A stretch of 64,000 bases of DNA from Blastocatellia bacterium (GTDB lineage: Bacteria > Acidobacteriota > Blastocatellia > Pyrinomonadales > Pyrinomonadaceae), in NCBI GenBank assembly GCA_003168335.1, contig PMSM01000010.1:595588-659587 (forward strand). The letters run 5' to 3'. Position numbers and translations under genes: made by a program. The notes beneath the pieces were generated by a model. It was given only the letters and a program-made list of their open reading frames with translations, was not told the origin of the DNA and did not search any database. Of the stretch, positions 27,501 to 34,634 are shown one piece after another. Positions within the stretch are counted from its first letter, which is position 1. Each line of letters starts with the position of its first letter.

Positions 27501-28973
27501 CGGGTAGTCATTGATTCGAGCAAGGGGAATACTCTCTAATCCAAGGTCGGTGAGATCGCGGCGCGTATCTTCCAGCAAGTCATTATTGACAGACAGCCAC
27601 AACGCGCGCTGGCGTTCTTGATTCCAGTTGTCGGCGATGATGCCGGCGAGGATGCGGCCTTTGCCGACGCCCGTTCCGTCGCCGACAAAGAAGCCGGCGC
27701 GTGAGCCGTCCGGTAGTCGCTGCTCGTGTCGCTGTCCGGCGTAGATCACGCGTTCAAGCTGAATGTCAGAGAGTCGTCCTTCGGTAACAATCTCCGGGGC
27801 AAGGTGTGGTCTATGGGTAATGTCTGGCGGTGTGACAGCGGCCATTGATGCCGATTCCACGATTACGGCCGGATGCGGTCTGCCGCCTCGTAGCTTAGCG
27901 GGCAAGTAAGGGACAAATAGATTTCCGCTCGGCTCTGAATCGTCTGGATCGTCGTCAGGTATTGGTGACGGCTCGACTAAGTGTTTGAGCGCTTCCCAGG
28001 CATCCTCAAGCGTGGCTGCGCTTCCCCAACTGATCTGCTTTAGCTGCTCTTGCCAGCTCGCTCCGGGTGTTGCTCCCGTCTTATCAATGACAAGGATTTG
28101 AACGTCGGGCGCGGCTCCGTATTTCGCATATTCTTTTCCGTCCAGGGTGAGGTTTGCGCGGACATTGCAGAGACAAGCGATCCGTTGCCACCATTCGCTA
28201 AAGCTCGGATGGTGGAAGCTCATCGCTTCGCTGACAATGGCAACCAAGCGCCCGCCGTCCTGGAGTCTGCGCAAGGCGCTGGCTACGTGTCGGGCTCCGT
28301 AGAGTGGATTTGTTTTCGTGACTCTACCGCTGGTGGAGCTAAACGGCGGGTTCATCAAGACTGCGGTCGGTTGAATCTCTGCGGGTAGCAGGTCGTCGAT
28401 AAACTCGGCATCAAGCGGAAACGCATCGAGGTTAAGGACACAGCGAAGCAATGAGTTTCGCCGCGAGCTTGTCTCGTTACAGATAACCTTCGCGCCAACA
28501 GCGCGAGGCCAGATCGCGAGGCTGCCAGTTCCAGCTGACGGCTCTAGAACGATATCGGTCGGCTTCGGGTCAAGTAGTCGCGCGGCGAGGTAAGCGAGTG
28601 TTGGCGGTGTCGAGAATTGCTGTAGCTCGGTCTGCTCTAACGTGCGATCCGTTTGTCGCGGTAGTCGCTGCATCAATGGACGCAGGACGGAAGCAAGCGC
28701 CTCGGTCACGTCCATTTGCATTAGCTCTCCGGCGTGTCTCTCTAGCAGGTAGTTATTGACGGCGATTTCTACGGCGTCGTAAGCATCGCGCGGCGTGTAC
28801 CTGCCTTGCGCTCGCGTCCCGCCAAACACCCTCTCGGCGGTTCGGGTTAGCTTGGGGTTGTCGAACGGTTCCCCGTCCTCAATGCGTTCTTCCAATTCGG
28901 TAATCAGTTCGTGGATGGCGCATACAATTGCGTTTGTCCTGGCTGCGCATAGAGCTGTAGTCTTATCCGGCAT
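24558..28973 (-). CDS. Giant N6-methylase / strawberry-notch helicase fusion
   Basis: 1471 residues. An N-terminal SAM methylase has motif I EPSAGTG at 144-150 and the catalytic NPPF at 208-211, the N6-adenine type. A strawberry-notch-like superfamily 2 helicase follows: Walker A GDGTGVGKGR at 431-440, DEAH at 537-540, and a C-terminal helicase lobe with FGRTHRSDQA and LSTELGGEKRF. The final 450 residues have no motif I know. Proteins of this build are carried by plasmids and ICEs; they are thought to modify and remodel the element's DNA, possibly against host restriction. The gene leads a leftward run with the next gene 13 bp away. No frameshift is visible. Confidence 0.85.
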   Translation of the reverse strand: MPDKTTALCAARTNAIVCAIHELITELEERIEDGEPFDNPKLTRTAERVFGGTRAQGRYTPRDAYDAVEIAVNNYLLERHAGELMQMDVTEALASVLRPLMQRLPRQTDRTLEQTELQQFSTPPTLAYLAARLLDPKPTDIVLEPSAGTGSLAIWPRAVGAKVICNETSSRRNSLLRCVLNLDAFPLDAEFIDDLLPAEIQPTAVLMNPPFSSTSGRVTKTNPLYGARHVASALRRLQDGGRLVAIVSEAMSFHHPSFSEWWQRIACLCNVRANLTLDGKEYAKYGAAPDVQILVIDKTGATPGASWQEQLKQISWGSAATLEDAWEALKHLVEPSPIPDDDPDDSEPSGNLFVPYLPAKLRGGRPHPAVIVESASMAAVTPPDITHRPHLAPEIVTEGRLSDIQLERVIYAGQRHEQRLPDGSRAGFFVGDGTGVGKGRILAGIIADNWNQERQRALWLSVNNDLLEDTRRDLTDLGLESIPLARINDYPPAGEIALPRGVIFSSYSSLIAAAKTGEKRIDQIQRWLGSDGVVVFDEAHKAKNALAGGRGEPTLTGQAVIDLQDPERNRDYRVVYSSATGATDVRNMAYMTRLGLWGEGTSFPGGFQEFMQEIESGGVGAMEMVSRDMKALGMYLSGSISFGVCPESGKAVEYRERIHQLTPQQREMYNRAAAAWQTVLRNIDEALLVTNGGPRARANALTKFWGDHQRFFRQVICAFKVPSVIAETEAALSEGKSIVISLVGTGEARTREQVAKATANGGMLEDLDFSPREVIAAMVDRGFPTTLYQDVTDPGTGKTIQVPVRDAQGNTVQSKEALRMKQAVIDGLSALELPENPLDQLVNHFGERNVAELTGRTRRLIRDARGRVEYKKRAPEGVAMHRTNVHEMAQFQSGKKRVAIISDAAAMGISLHASNRAENKQRRVHITLELGWSADKQMQTFGRTHRSDQAVPPEYVLLSTELGGEKRFSSTIARRLGSLGALTKGDRGAADSGDLAKYNFETEEGRAALCLMLRRIVESGNVPGIGNPRQTLRDIGLLVRNRDGCEEVRKDDLYNVPRFLNRVLALDVEHQNALFDHFVDLFDQTVRYAKANGTFDEGVTDIKALAIRIAKPQRVVHTDEITNAQTTHYTLEIDVPSRAVSFDEAERVRKRKTGAFFRHRTNGHFILAVESGLHTNAENGNSYRSFAVWKPEAPRASYIHDDELAEKYRAVNPSKARQWWAQKHATVPPIETLETHIIGGAIIPLWQRFKTHEDARLRVVRVTTDDGQRIVGIRIPPEQVGVIVRALGSTRDLREPDEIFAGILDEGEEVTLVSGLKLRRAFVHREPFIELCGADPYKFAELRNLGLINEQIDWKQRFFVPTDEIAGIKILTALLTRYPILVDEVAQDEATELEIAPEMPPAQVVDLDQWIVAVTEPCSGNGHKALGEPLPVSAVEPSARSDFALTPPSTVLVSESQSGRDASEMQLGFDF

Positions 28974-29061
28974 CTGGCTTTCTCCTTGAAGTTGGGCAAA
29001 GTCACGGTGTAAGCGGCGCGGGTGGTAATGACACCCGCGCCACTCTTTTCTTTGGCTGTCG

Positions 29062-29370
29062 TTAGTACTCAGACGGAAGCAAGAGCGTCGTCGCGCTTCT
29101 GTCTGCCTCGGTGATGATCCAAAGCTGTTGGCCCTTGCCGGTTCGGTAGTTGCTCAACAGCCGGAACCCTTCCTTTAGTGAAAGCTCGTTCTCGCGGAGA
29201 TCGTCCTCTGATAGCTCTCCCCAATCGCAGGACATGTGACGGCGCAAGAATTCAAGCTCCGTCTGTCCGGCTATTTGGAGCGCTTCTTCTGCTCCGGGCG
29301 TAATGAAGGTTTGACCCAGCGCAAAGCGGGTCACGCTGGTTTGCGGGGCTGTGTTATGGTTTCGTCGCAT
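29062..29370 (-). CDS. Conserved plasmid/ICE protein of unknown function
   Basis: 102 residues. The sequence FALGQTFITPGAEEAL, ELEFLRRHMSCDWGELSEDD, RLLSNYRTGKGQQLWIITEA and TTLLLPSEY matches a small protein often found beside ArdC- and methylase-helicase genes on plasmids, sometimes misnamed as a restriction subunit. Its role is unknown. It starts after AAAGGAGAAATG on its strand, a strong ribosome binding site. It lies between the ArdC-like gene and the methylase-helicase, all leftward. Confidence 0.8.
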   Translation of the reverse strand: MRRNHNTAPQTSVTRFALGQTFITPGAEEALQIAGQTELEFLRRHMSCDWGELSEDDLRENELSLKEGFRLLSNYRTGKGQQLWIITEADRSATTLLLPSEY

Positions 29371-29458
29371 CGATCATTTCTCCTTTAGCGGGTGAAAAGT
29401 TGGTGCCTGGGCTAGGCGAGCGTTGACGCGCTTTCCTAGCCCCTTCTGTGTTCAAGGC

Positions 29459-30304
29459 TCACTCCCCTTGTTCGTCCTGCTCAGGCTGTAATCGTCCGGC
29501 CCGCAGGATTTGATCTGCACTGCGGAGAATCTTCTGGGCGCTCTTTTCGGGGATGGCGTCGCCGTTATAGCCAAGGGCGGGGCATAGCCAGTTCTGGATA
29601 TAGCCTCGGCAGTATTCCGCGCCTTCGAGGTTGAGCGCTTCGCAGCAAAGCATCGCGACTGCTTCCGCTTCGACTTCGCGCAGGTTCTTCGGCGTCCGTT
29701 CCGTATCGGTAAAATCTGCTTCGGTGGTGTGGCCTAGAATTACGTGGGCGGCTTCGTGAAATAGCGTCTTGTGCGGAAGCTGGGCCACGGGATTGATCGC
29801 GATCTGGCGCTTGCGGGCGTATCCCTGACAGTTGCCGTCCGTGTCGGTGAAGGTGATCTGCTCGATGTCGAGGGCGGCAAGCGCTCGGTCGGCGTCCCAC
29901 TCCGGCATACGTGGCGGCGCGAACTCATCGCCTGTGGTCTGGGTGATGACGAACCAGCGGGGCTTATGCACAAAAGCGGTGTAGGTGTGCTCTCCGTTGG
30001 CTTCGTCGGTGTTCGCGCTTGCTTCTTCGTCGCGGCTCTTGCGGGTGATCGGCATGCAAAGGATCAAGGCGCGCTCGCCGCGTTTGACGCATCGGCCTAG
30101 TGCTTGCCATCCGGGAAACGTATTGATCGGGCCGGGCTCTAAGCCCCGCAGCTGGCATTGGATCATCGCGAGTAGTTGATTGCCGATCGAGTAGTGGTGA
30201 AATGCGCTGTAAGCTTTCATGATCAAGCCGGGCTTGTTGACTGCCTCAACTAGCAAAGCTGACCACTTGGGAACGTCGGGCGCTGGGTTAGTGTGTCTTT
30301 CCAT
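29459..30304 (-). CDS. ArdC-like antirestriction protein
   Basis: 281 residues. The N-terminal ArdC-like ssDNA-binding domain has KWSALLVEAVNKPGLI, YSAFHHYSIGNQLLAMIQC and TFPGWQALGRCVKRGERA. The C-terminal domain is a zinc metallopeptidase with the HExxH site in FHEAAHVILGHT and downstream VEAEAVAMLCCEAL. Family members such as ArdC of pSA protect incoming single-stranded plasmid DNA from restriction. The ICE would need this on entry. It is preceded by a 150-nt structured region at 30358-30506. Confidence 0.9.
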   Translation of the reverse strand: MERHTNPAPDVPKWSALLVEAVNKPGLIMKAYSAFHHYSIGNQLLAMIQCQLRGLEPGPINTFPGWQALGRCVKRGERALILCMPITRKSRDEEASANTDEANGEHTYTAFVHKPRWFVITQTTGDEFAPPRMPEWDADRALAALDIEQITFTDTDGNCQGYARKRQIAINPVAQLPHKTLFHEAAHVILGHTTEADFTDTERTPKNLREVEAEAVAMLCCEALNLEGAEYCRGYIQNWLCPALGYNGDAIPEKSAQKILRSADQILRAGRLQPEQDEQGE

Positions 30305-30357
30305 TGGTCGTGTTCCTTTCGCGTTGCGTGGTTTGGGGTCTTTGTCTTAAGAACAAG

Positions 30358-30506
30358 AGTTTTCCCCCTTCGTAGCGACGTTGGGACACGGGTGGGTGCT
30401 CGACCGACACAGGCACTGCCGGAACGGAGTGGAGGACTCGGAGGCTTTGCGGAGAGTTGTCGGGCGGGCTCCCGTGGCACAATGAGAGCGCAGAAGGGGG
30501 AAAACT
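30358..30506. ncRNA. Candidate structured RNA or leader upstream of the ArdC gene
   Basis: A perfect 14-bp stem closes the region: AGTTTTCCCCCTTC (30358-30371) with GAAGGGGGAAAACT (30493-30506). Inside it nest CACGGG/CCCGTG (30387-30392, 30471-30476) and CCGACA/TGTCGG (30404-30409, 30458-30463). Within those lies the hairpin CACTGCCG-GAA-CGGAGTG (30414-30431) and an ACTC/GAGT hairpin (30436-30457). Properly nested helices at this density suggest selection on RNA or cruciform structure. The direction is not determined; if leftward it is a leader of the ArdC gene. Confidence 0.55.
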
Positions 30507-30632
30507 AGATTAGATTTCTCGTCTCGGCTGGAATGGAACGCAGTGGAATGAAGGCTGAAGTCCTTATTGAACTCAGGGTGGGGAGCTAATATTTTGAACG
30601 AGTCGGGTGAGGGCTGATGCCTTTCCTTTTTT

Positions 30633-30699
30633 GATTTCGCTGTGCGACGTGAGCGGTCTGTTGTAACGCTTCCTGGGCCCAAAAACCGTCAGCGAAATC
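30633..30699. repeat. Inverted repeat GATTTCGCTG/CAGCGAAATC
   Basis: GATTTCGCTG at 30633-30642 is the exact reverse complement of CAGCGAAATC at 30690-30699, around 47 bp. It lies in the 600-bp gap between the ArdC and kwaA genes, in which I see no convincing gene. Confidence 0.6.
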
Positions 30700-30746
30700 T
30701 CTGTCGCTGCATGGTGAACGGAGACTGTGATCAGTCGCCGGGCCTG

Positions 30747-30775
30747 GAGAATCGCACAATCGCAAGCCTGACCCC
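30747..30775 (-). repeat. REP-like element, left of the defence island
   Basis: A 29-bp word GAGAATCGCACAATCGCAAG plus CCTGACCCC matches the word at 37688-37716 at 25 of 29 positions, and an inverted copy lies at 37593-37621. The CCTGACCCC end with a GAATC half is typical of REP elements scattered by REP-associated transposases. Confidence 0.65.
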
Positions 30776-30904
30776 GGGTCGATATTTTGATTTCGACCTA
30801 AAAGGAAATATACTGCGACTGCTCAACCTCGCACTTCCCGGTCTTCACGAAGACCTGCAATCTGAAAAGGAGGAACTTGGCAACCAAGTGCCCGGCCTAA
30901 ATCA

Positions 30905-31465
30905 ATGTGGCAGAAGATAGAGCTTTACATAATTTCGCTCTGGTTCTTATTTCTGTTGATCCTCATCAACAAGCTTAACATTCCGCTCTGCTTTGGAACT
31001 GATTGTAAGTTCATTGGAACTTACGAATTGCTTCGCCTCAACATCGTACCAACAATTTCGCTCGTCTTTCTCATCTTGGGTGCGTTCTTTTACCTACGCT
31101 TCGACTACAAGATTGTAAAAGGAGCGCCTGCGCTTCCAAAGAAAATTACTCGTGTCGAAGACTTATATTTCGAGAATCTTGCCTTCTTAATTACATACAT
31201 TATCCCCCTTGTCGGTTTTGATCTCGATGGTACGCGCAACAGGTTAATGCTCTTTCTAATGCTTGTGTTGATCGGGTGGTTTTATGTGAAGGCGAACATT
31301 TTCTACACAAACCCCTCGCTAGCCGTCCTGGGTTACAGGATATATAAGGTTGATACGCTTGAGTCCAACAACATGATCGTTATTGTCAAAGGCCGCCTCA
31401 GGGTCGGGGACAATATTTACCCACGAGAAATAGACGAGAACATTTTCTTTGTTAAAGGTGCATAG
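30905..31465 (+). CDS. kwaA: Kiwa anti-phage protein KwaA (membrane)
   Basis: 186 residues. Four transmembrane helices are visible: about 5-25 (LYIISLWFLFLLILI), 46-66 (NIVPTISLVFLILGAFFYL), 90-105 (ENLAFLITYIIPLVG) and 112-130 (RLMLFLMLVLIGWFY). A soluble tail follows with AVLGYRIYKVD and IVIVKGRL. KwaA senses infection at the inner membrane and acts with KwaB. Identification rests on this topology and on the KwaB gene three bases downstream. The region is AT-richer than the flanking ICE genes, a sign of separate acquisition. Confidence 0.85.
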   Translation: MWQKIELYIISLWFLFLLILINKLNIPLCFGTDCKFIGTYELLRLNIVPTISLVFLILGAFFYLRFDYKIVKGAPALPKKITRVEDLYFENLAFLITYIIPLVGFDLDGTRNRLMLFLMLVLIGWFYVKANIFYTNPSLAVLGYRIYKVDTLESNNMIVIVKGRLRVGDNIYPREIDENIFFVKGA

Positions 31466-31467
31466 AA

Positions 31468-32433
31468 ATGAATACTCAGGAACTCTCACAGGCGCTACAG
31501 TTCTTGTTGGATCCCAACAACGAGATTGGCTTGTCTATGTACTTCGTTTTGCATACGAACGGTGACGCCGAAATTAAAAGAGCGGACATATCGGACGAAG
31601 TTAGACTTGAACTTACGTCTCAGTTAACGGAATACATCACACATACTCTTGTAGAGAACCAGGAGCTCATTTTTCAAGACATCAGCACAGCTGATACTAG
31701 AAGAAACTCTGCTTACTATTATGACTTGGATGAGGTGCCCAACGGGTTAAAGGTTATGGGTGCACTCCTCGAGGATGAGAATCGGGAACTATTCAATTTC
31801 AATACTGACACTTACGAAGAGATTTTTGCCTTCGTTTTCTTAATCGGAAACGAGACTGACAAGATTGCATTATATAAGAAGCATTATCCCATCAATCTAT
31901 TGAAGCGCGATTCCATTCTCAGGTTGATCAAATCGGGCACGCGCCTTGTCGAGGTCGAAGAGGACATTATTAGTCTCAACGAAAAGATTGACTTCCTGCA
32001 GGTTGAGGAGAATGTTGTTGTTCTTAACGTGCGCACCCTAGAGAAGTTCTTTGGTTTCGAAGAGGTAATTAGAAACCAGGCGCAGCTTAGTCTTGGTGTA
32101 ATCGACGGCGTAGGTTTCATCGCTAGCATAGAGCCGTTGCAAGAGATGCTGGCAGATTCATCATTTGCGAGGAAGCTCATGCGCGTCAAGGCTGATTCGC
32201 CAGTGTTGCAGCTACCATTCGACAGAGTGCGCGACTTTATTAAGCAACACCCGAAGTTAAGAAGAAGGATAAGATTTAACGAAGGCGAAACTCGGATCTC
32301 TTTGGACACAAGAATGTCGAAGCAATTGTTCCTAAAGTTGCTTGACGATGATTTTCTCAAGTCTGATCTCACACAGTTCTTGTATGAAACTGAGATCAAG
32401 AATCGCTTGACGAATGAGGAAGCTGCTGACTAA
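31468..32433 (+). CDS. kwaB: Kiwa anti-phage protein KwaB (DUF4868)
   Basis: 321 residues, matching the usual KwaB size of about 315. The DUF4868-type body includes YYYDLDEVPNGLKVMGALL, FAFVFLIGNETDKIALYKKHYP, KIDFLQVEENVVVLNVRTLEKFFGFEE and ARKLMRVKADSPVL. Known KwaB binds DNA and, with KwaA, stops phage DNA replication and late transcription. The start lies two bases after the KwaA stop, and its stop TAA overlaps the ATG of the next gene (TAATG), so three genes are translationally coupled, one more than the standard two-gene system. Confidence 0.87.
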   Translation: MNTQELSQALQFLLDPNNEIGLSMYFVLHTNGDAEIKRADISDEVRLELTSQLTEYITHTLVENQELIFQDISTADTRRNSAYYYDLDEVPNGLKVMGALLEDENRELFNFNTDTYEEIFAFVFLIGNETDKIALYKKHYPINLLKRDSILRLIKSGTRLVEVEEDIISLNEKIDFLQVEENVVVLNVRTLEKFFGFEEVIRNQAQLSLGVIDGVGFIASIEPLQEMLADSSFARKLMRVKADSPVLQLPFDRVRDFIKQHPKLRRRIRFNEGETRISLDTRMSKQLFLKLLDDDFLKSDLTQFLYETEIKNRLTNEEAAD

Positions 32434-33221
32434 TGAGAAAAGACTGCTGGATTCAGCCTCAGAGCATTCAAGAAGAATTGGAAGATTTCTTCTCGGAGGT
32501 GGACAGTGACTTGTCTTCCTTCTATGAGGAAAACCCCAACACCGCCGAACCGCAACTCGATGGTTCTTTCATTCGTTCCCTAACTTCGAAATCATTCGAT
32601 CTTCACGCGAAACGGATTAATGCGGTACGAAGACGCAATCGACGTCAGCCGGTCTACCTCAAAATAAAGGCTACGCCAATTACCGCTACTGAACGAACCT
32701 ACGGAGCGGATATTGGGCTCGTAGCACGGGTAAGCGTTCCGGGCGAGCATGAAATTACAAAGGCAGCATTGGTTCAAAGTAAGCGGCTATATCCGAATAT
32801 GCTCAACGCGTTCGACGAAAAGTGTTATTACAAAGAATTATTTGGAGGGAACGCCAAGACCAAGGTTCTTCCACAATGGAAACGAATGTTAGATCAGACC
32901 GCCTCTTCCTATTACTTTTTATATAACCCTGAGAGACTTCGGATTGGAAAGAACCTTCAGACATTGAAGACGAGAGTTCTCCCTGCCCAGGTTGTTGCCG
33001 GAATGGCAACTTCGAGAGCGGTTTACACACCCACGCAGTCGGTTAAGTTGAATTCCTTTTCTGAATGGATCGTTGAAGAGTTTGTTTGTTGTAATGTCGG
33101 CGATACTCGCGAAAACGTAGTTGAGATTGCGATGGGAAGCAATCCTGATTTCCCAGTCCGACACTCTGTTGTAGTTGTTTTAGATGCGAACGAAGCTCGA
33201 GCCGAGGATTTTTCTCGCTAA
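32433..33221 (+). CDS. Kiwa-coupled protein with a D-QxK nuclease-like motif
   Basis: 262 residues, overlapping kwaB by one base. No signal peptide or membrane segment. The segment GADIGLVARVSV, then GEHEITKAALVQSKRLYP, puts D93 and Q115-S-K117 on neighbouring strands, the layout of Mrr-like members of the PD-(D/E)xK nuclease fold (D, then QxK). The rest, including YYFLYNPERLRIG and FSEWIVEEFVCCNVGDT, is not recognised. I infer a third Kiwa component or a nuclease effector; a separate defence gene that happens to follow kwaB is the alternative. The family is not one I can name. Confidence 0.6.
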   Translation: MRKDCWIQPQSIQEELEDFFSEVDSDLSSFYEENPNTAEPQLDGSFIRSLTSKSFDLHAKRINAVRRRNRRQPVYLKIKATPITATERTYGADIGLVARVSVPGEHEITKAALVQSKRLYPNMLNAFDEKCYYKELFGGNAKTKVLPQWKRMLDQTASSYYFLYNPERLRIGKNLQTLKTRVLPAQVVAGMATSRAVYTPTQSVKLNSFSEWIVEEFVCCNVGDTRENVVEIAMGSNPDFPVRHSVVVVLDANEARAEDFSR

Positions 33222-33297
33222 ATAAGCTTGATGTCACGTCTCCTAATTATTGGTGCTCCAAACGCAGGTTCCAAAGATTCTCAATTCGCTAATTGAG

Positions 33298-34626
33298 TTA
33301 ACGCGAGGACTCGTTCCTTTCGTTTCGTCTCGTAGCGTCAGCGAAGATTTCGAGGATACGGGCAGAGGGGTAAGTAGAAAGAGATGCAAGTCCGTTCGCA
33401 AGCTCAACAGGAAGAAGTCCACCTTCATAGCGGTTGCTTAGAATGCTGGGAAGCGTCGCAAAAATCCTTGCCGCACCGATGAGGTCTCCAAATTCAGGAT
33501 CCGGTTTGTGGTCTCCCGTAGGTATGTTCAAGACCATCTGATGGTGAGCATTGAGCTTCACTAATACCTTGGCACCATAATTTGTGTCCTTACCATAAGG
33601 CGCGCCCTGAATTGGTCTATGCTGGATTTGCTCTTTGATGTAGGCGTCGCCCGGAATGAAATAGGCTCCGGTGGGAGCGCTGTCACCGATTGTTCCCAAA
33701 TGGTCCGCAAATCTGCCAGTCTTTTCTTGTCCGATTATGTGGACAGGGTAACCCTGCTTTGCCGCAAACGATAAGAACCGTCGTATGGGCGCGACCAACT
33801 TTGAGTATTGAGCCCTTATCGACAAAGGACCATCCTTCACGAAAAGACAGTTTGTTAGCGTGCCTTTGCTATGCTCCCAGAAATAACGAACGGCACTGAA
33901 GAGCAGCAACGTCTCGTGAATAGCCATATATGCATTAGCCACAGAGTCAGGCGCGGCGTCTTGCGCCATTTCTTGGTGAAAACCGAGCATGTCAGTTACG
34001 TATAACTTCTCATGACACTTTGGACAGGGACCTTCCTCGGAGTCGTAAGCTAGGCTAGCTATATTCTCTTCGCAATGGGGGCACTCAAAGAGTGGTAACC
34101 GCTTTTTATTTCCATCCCATTTTTCGTAGGCAATCCACTTCAATGTTTCGAGAGGTTCCCTATTTAATGATGCATCGCAGACCGACTCATAAATGATCTG
34201 CCGAATGGCATGATAGGTATTGAAGCCGGGTATCTGTACATTTCTCAGGGGGAAAACAGTTGCGTGATAAAGAGCTGAATCAGCGAGGATGTCCCTAAGC
34301 GCGAGAGGATGCGGAGTGTGCTTGTTGACTTGAGCGAGCGCGTACTCGTCGAGGCGGAGGAGAGCCGTCTTAACAAATGCGAGTGCTTTATGGGGAGGAA
34401 CAGAAGACTGGATAGTTTGAATGGAGCCGTCAACTGCAAACACTATCGCTAACCGTTCCGAACCTACTGGAAGCCTCTCCCAAGCGACGGTTGAAGGAAG
34501 TGAGGTTGTGTCTTTGTCTTCGAAGCTCCTGCATAGCTTCTGAACTAACTGGCTTTTGAGGACATCAAGATGTCCTAGCTTGCTTGCCCTTTCTGGCGGC
34601 AAGCGTTCACCACCTTGATATGGCAT
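33298..34626 (-). CDS. nurA: NurA-domain nuclease with zinc ribbon
   Basis: 442 residues. NurA is a Mn-dependent 5'-3' nuclease that works with HerA. The first metal Asp lies in IVFAVDGSI (D66), with further acidic or family blocks LFVKDGPLSIRAQYSKL and PVHIIGQEKTG. The C-terminal part has GAKVLVKLNAHHQMVLNIP and a final IFATLPSILSNRYEGGLLPVELAN helix pair. A zinc ribbon ECPHCE...GPCPKCHEK is inserted near residues 185-215. The start lies 8 bp after the HerA stop. In bacteria, such HerA-NurA pairs in defence islands degrade phage DNA. Confidence 0.88.
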   Translation of the reverse strand: MPYQGGERLPPERASKLGHLDVLKSQLVQKLCRSFEDKDTTSLPSTVAWERLPVGSERLAIVFAVDGSIQTIQSSVPPHKALAFVKTALLRLDEYALAQVNKHTPHPLALRDILADSALYHATVFPLRNVQIPGFNTYHAIRQIIYESVCDASLNREPLETLKWIAYEKWDGNKKRLPLFECPHCEENIASLAYDSEEGPCPKCHEKLYVTDMLGFHQEMAQDAAPDSVANAYMAIHETLLLFSAVRYFWEHSKGTLTNCLFVKDGPLSIRAQYSKLVAPIRRFLSFAAKQGYPVHIIGQEKTGRFADHLGTIGDSAPTGAYFIPGDAYIKEQIQHRPIQGAPYGKDTNYGAKVLVKLNAHHQMVLNIPTGDHKPDPEFGDLIGAARIFATLPSILSNRYEGGLLPVELANGLASLSTYPSARILEIFADATRRNERNESSR

Positions 34627-34634
34627 ATCGTACC

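Noticed and set aside
30358-30506. Retron non-coding RNA (long inverted ends)
   Set aside because: No reverse transcriptase gene is nearby, so the closing stem alone does not support a retron.
30642-30920. Protein-coding gene between ArdC and kwaA
   Set aside because: The open frame crosses an inverted repeat and the REP-like word, has no clear start signal and no recognisable domain.
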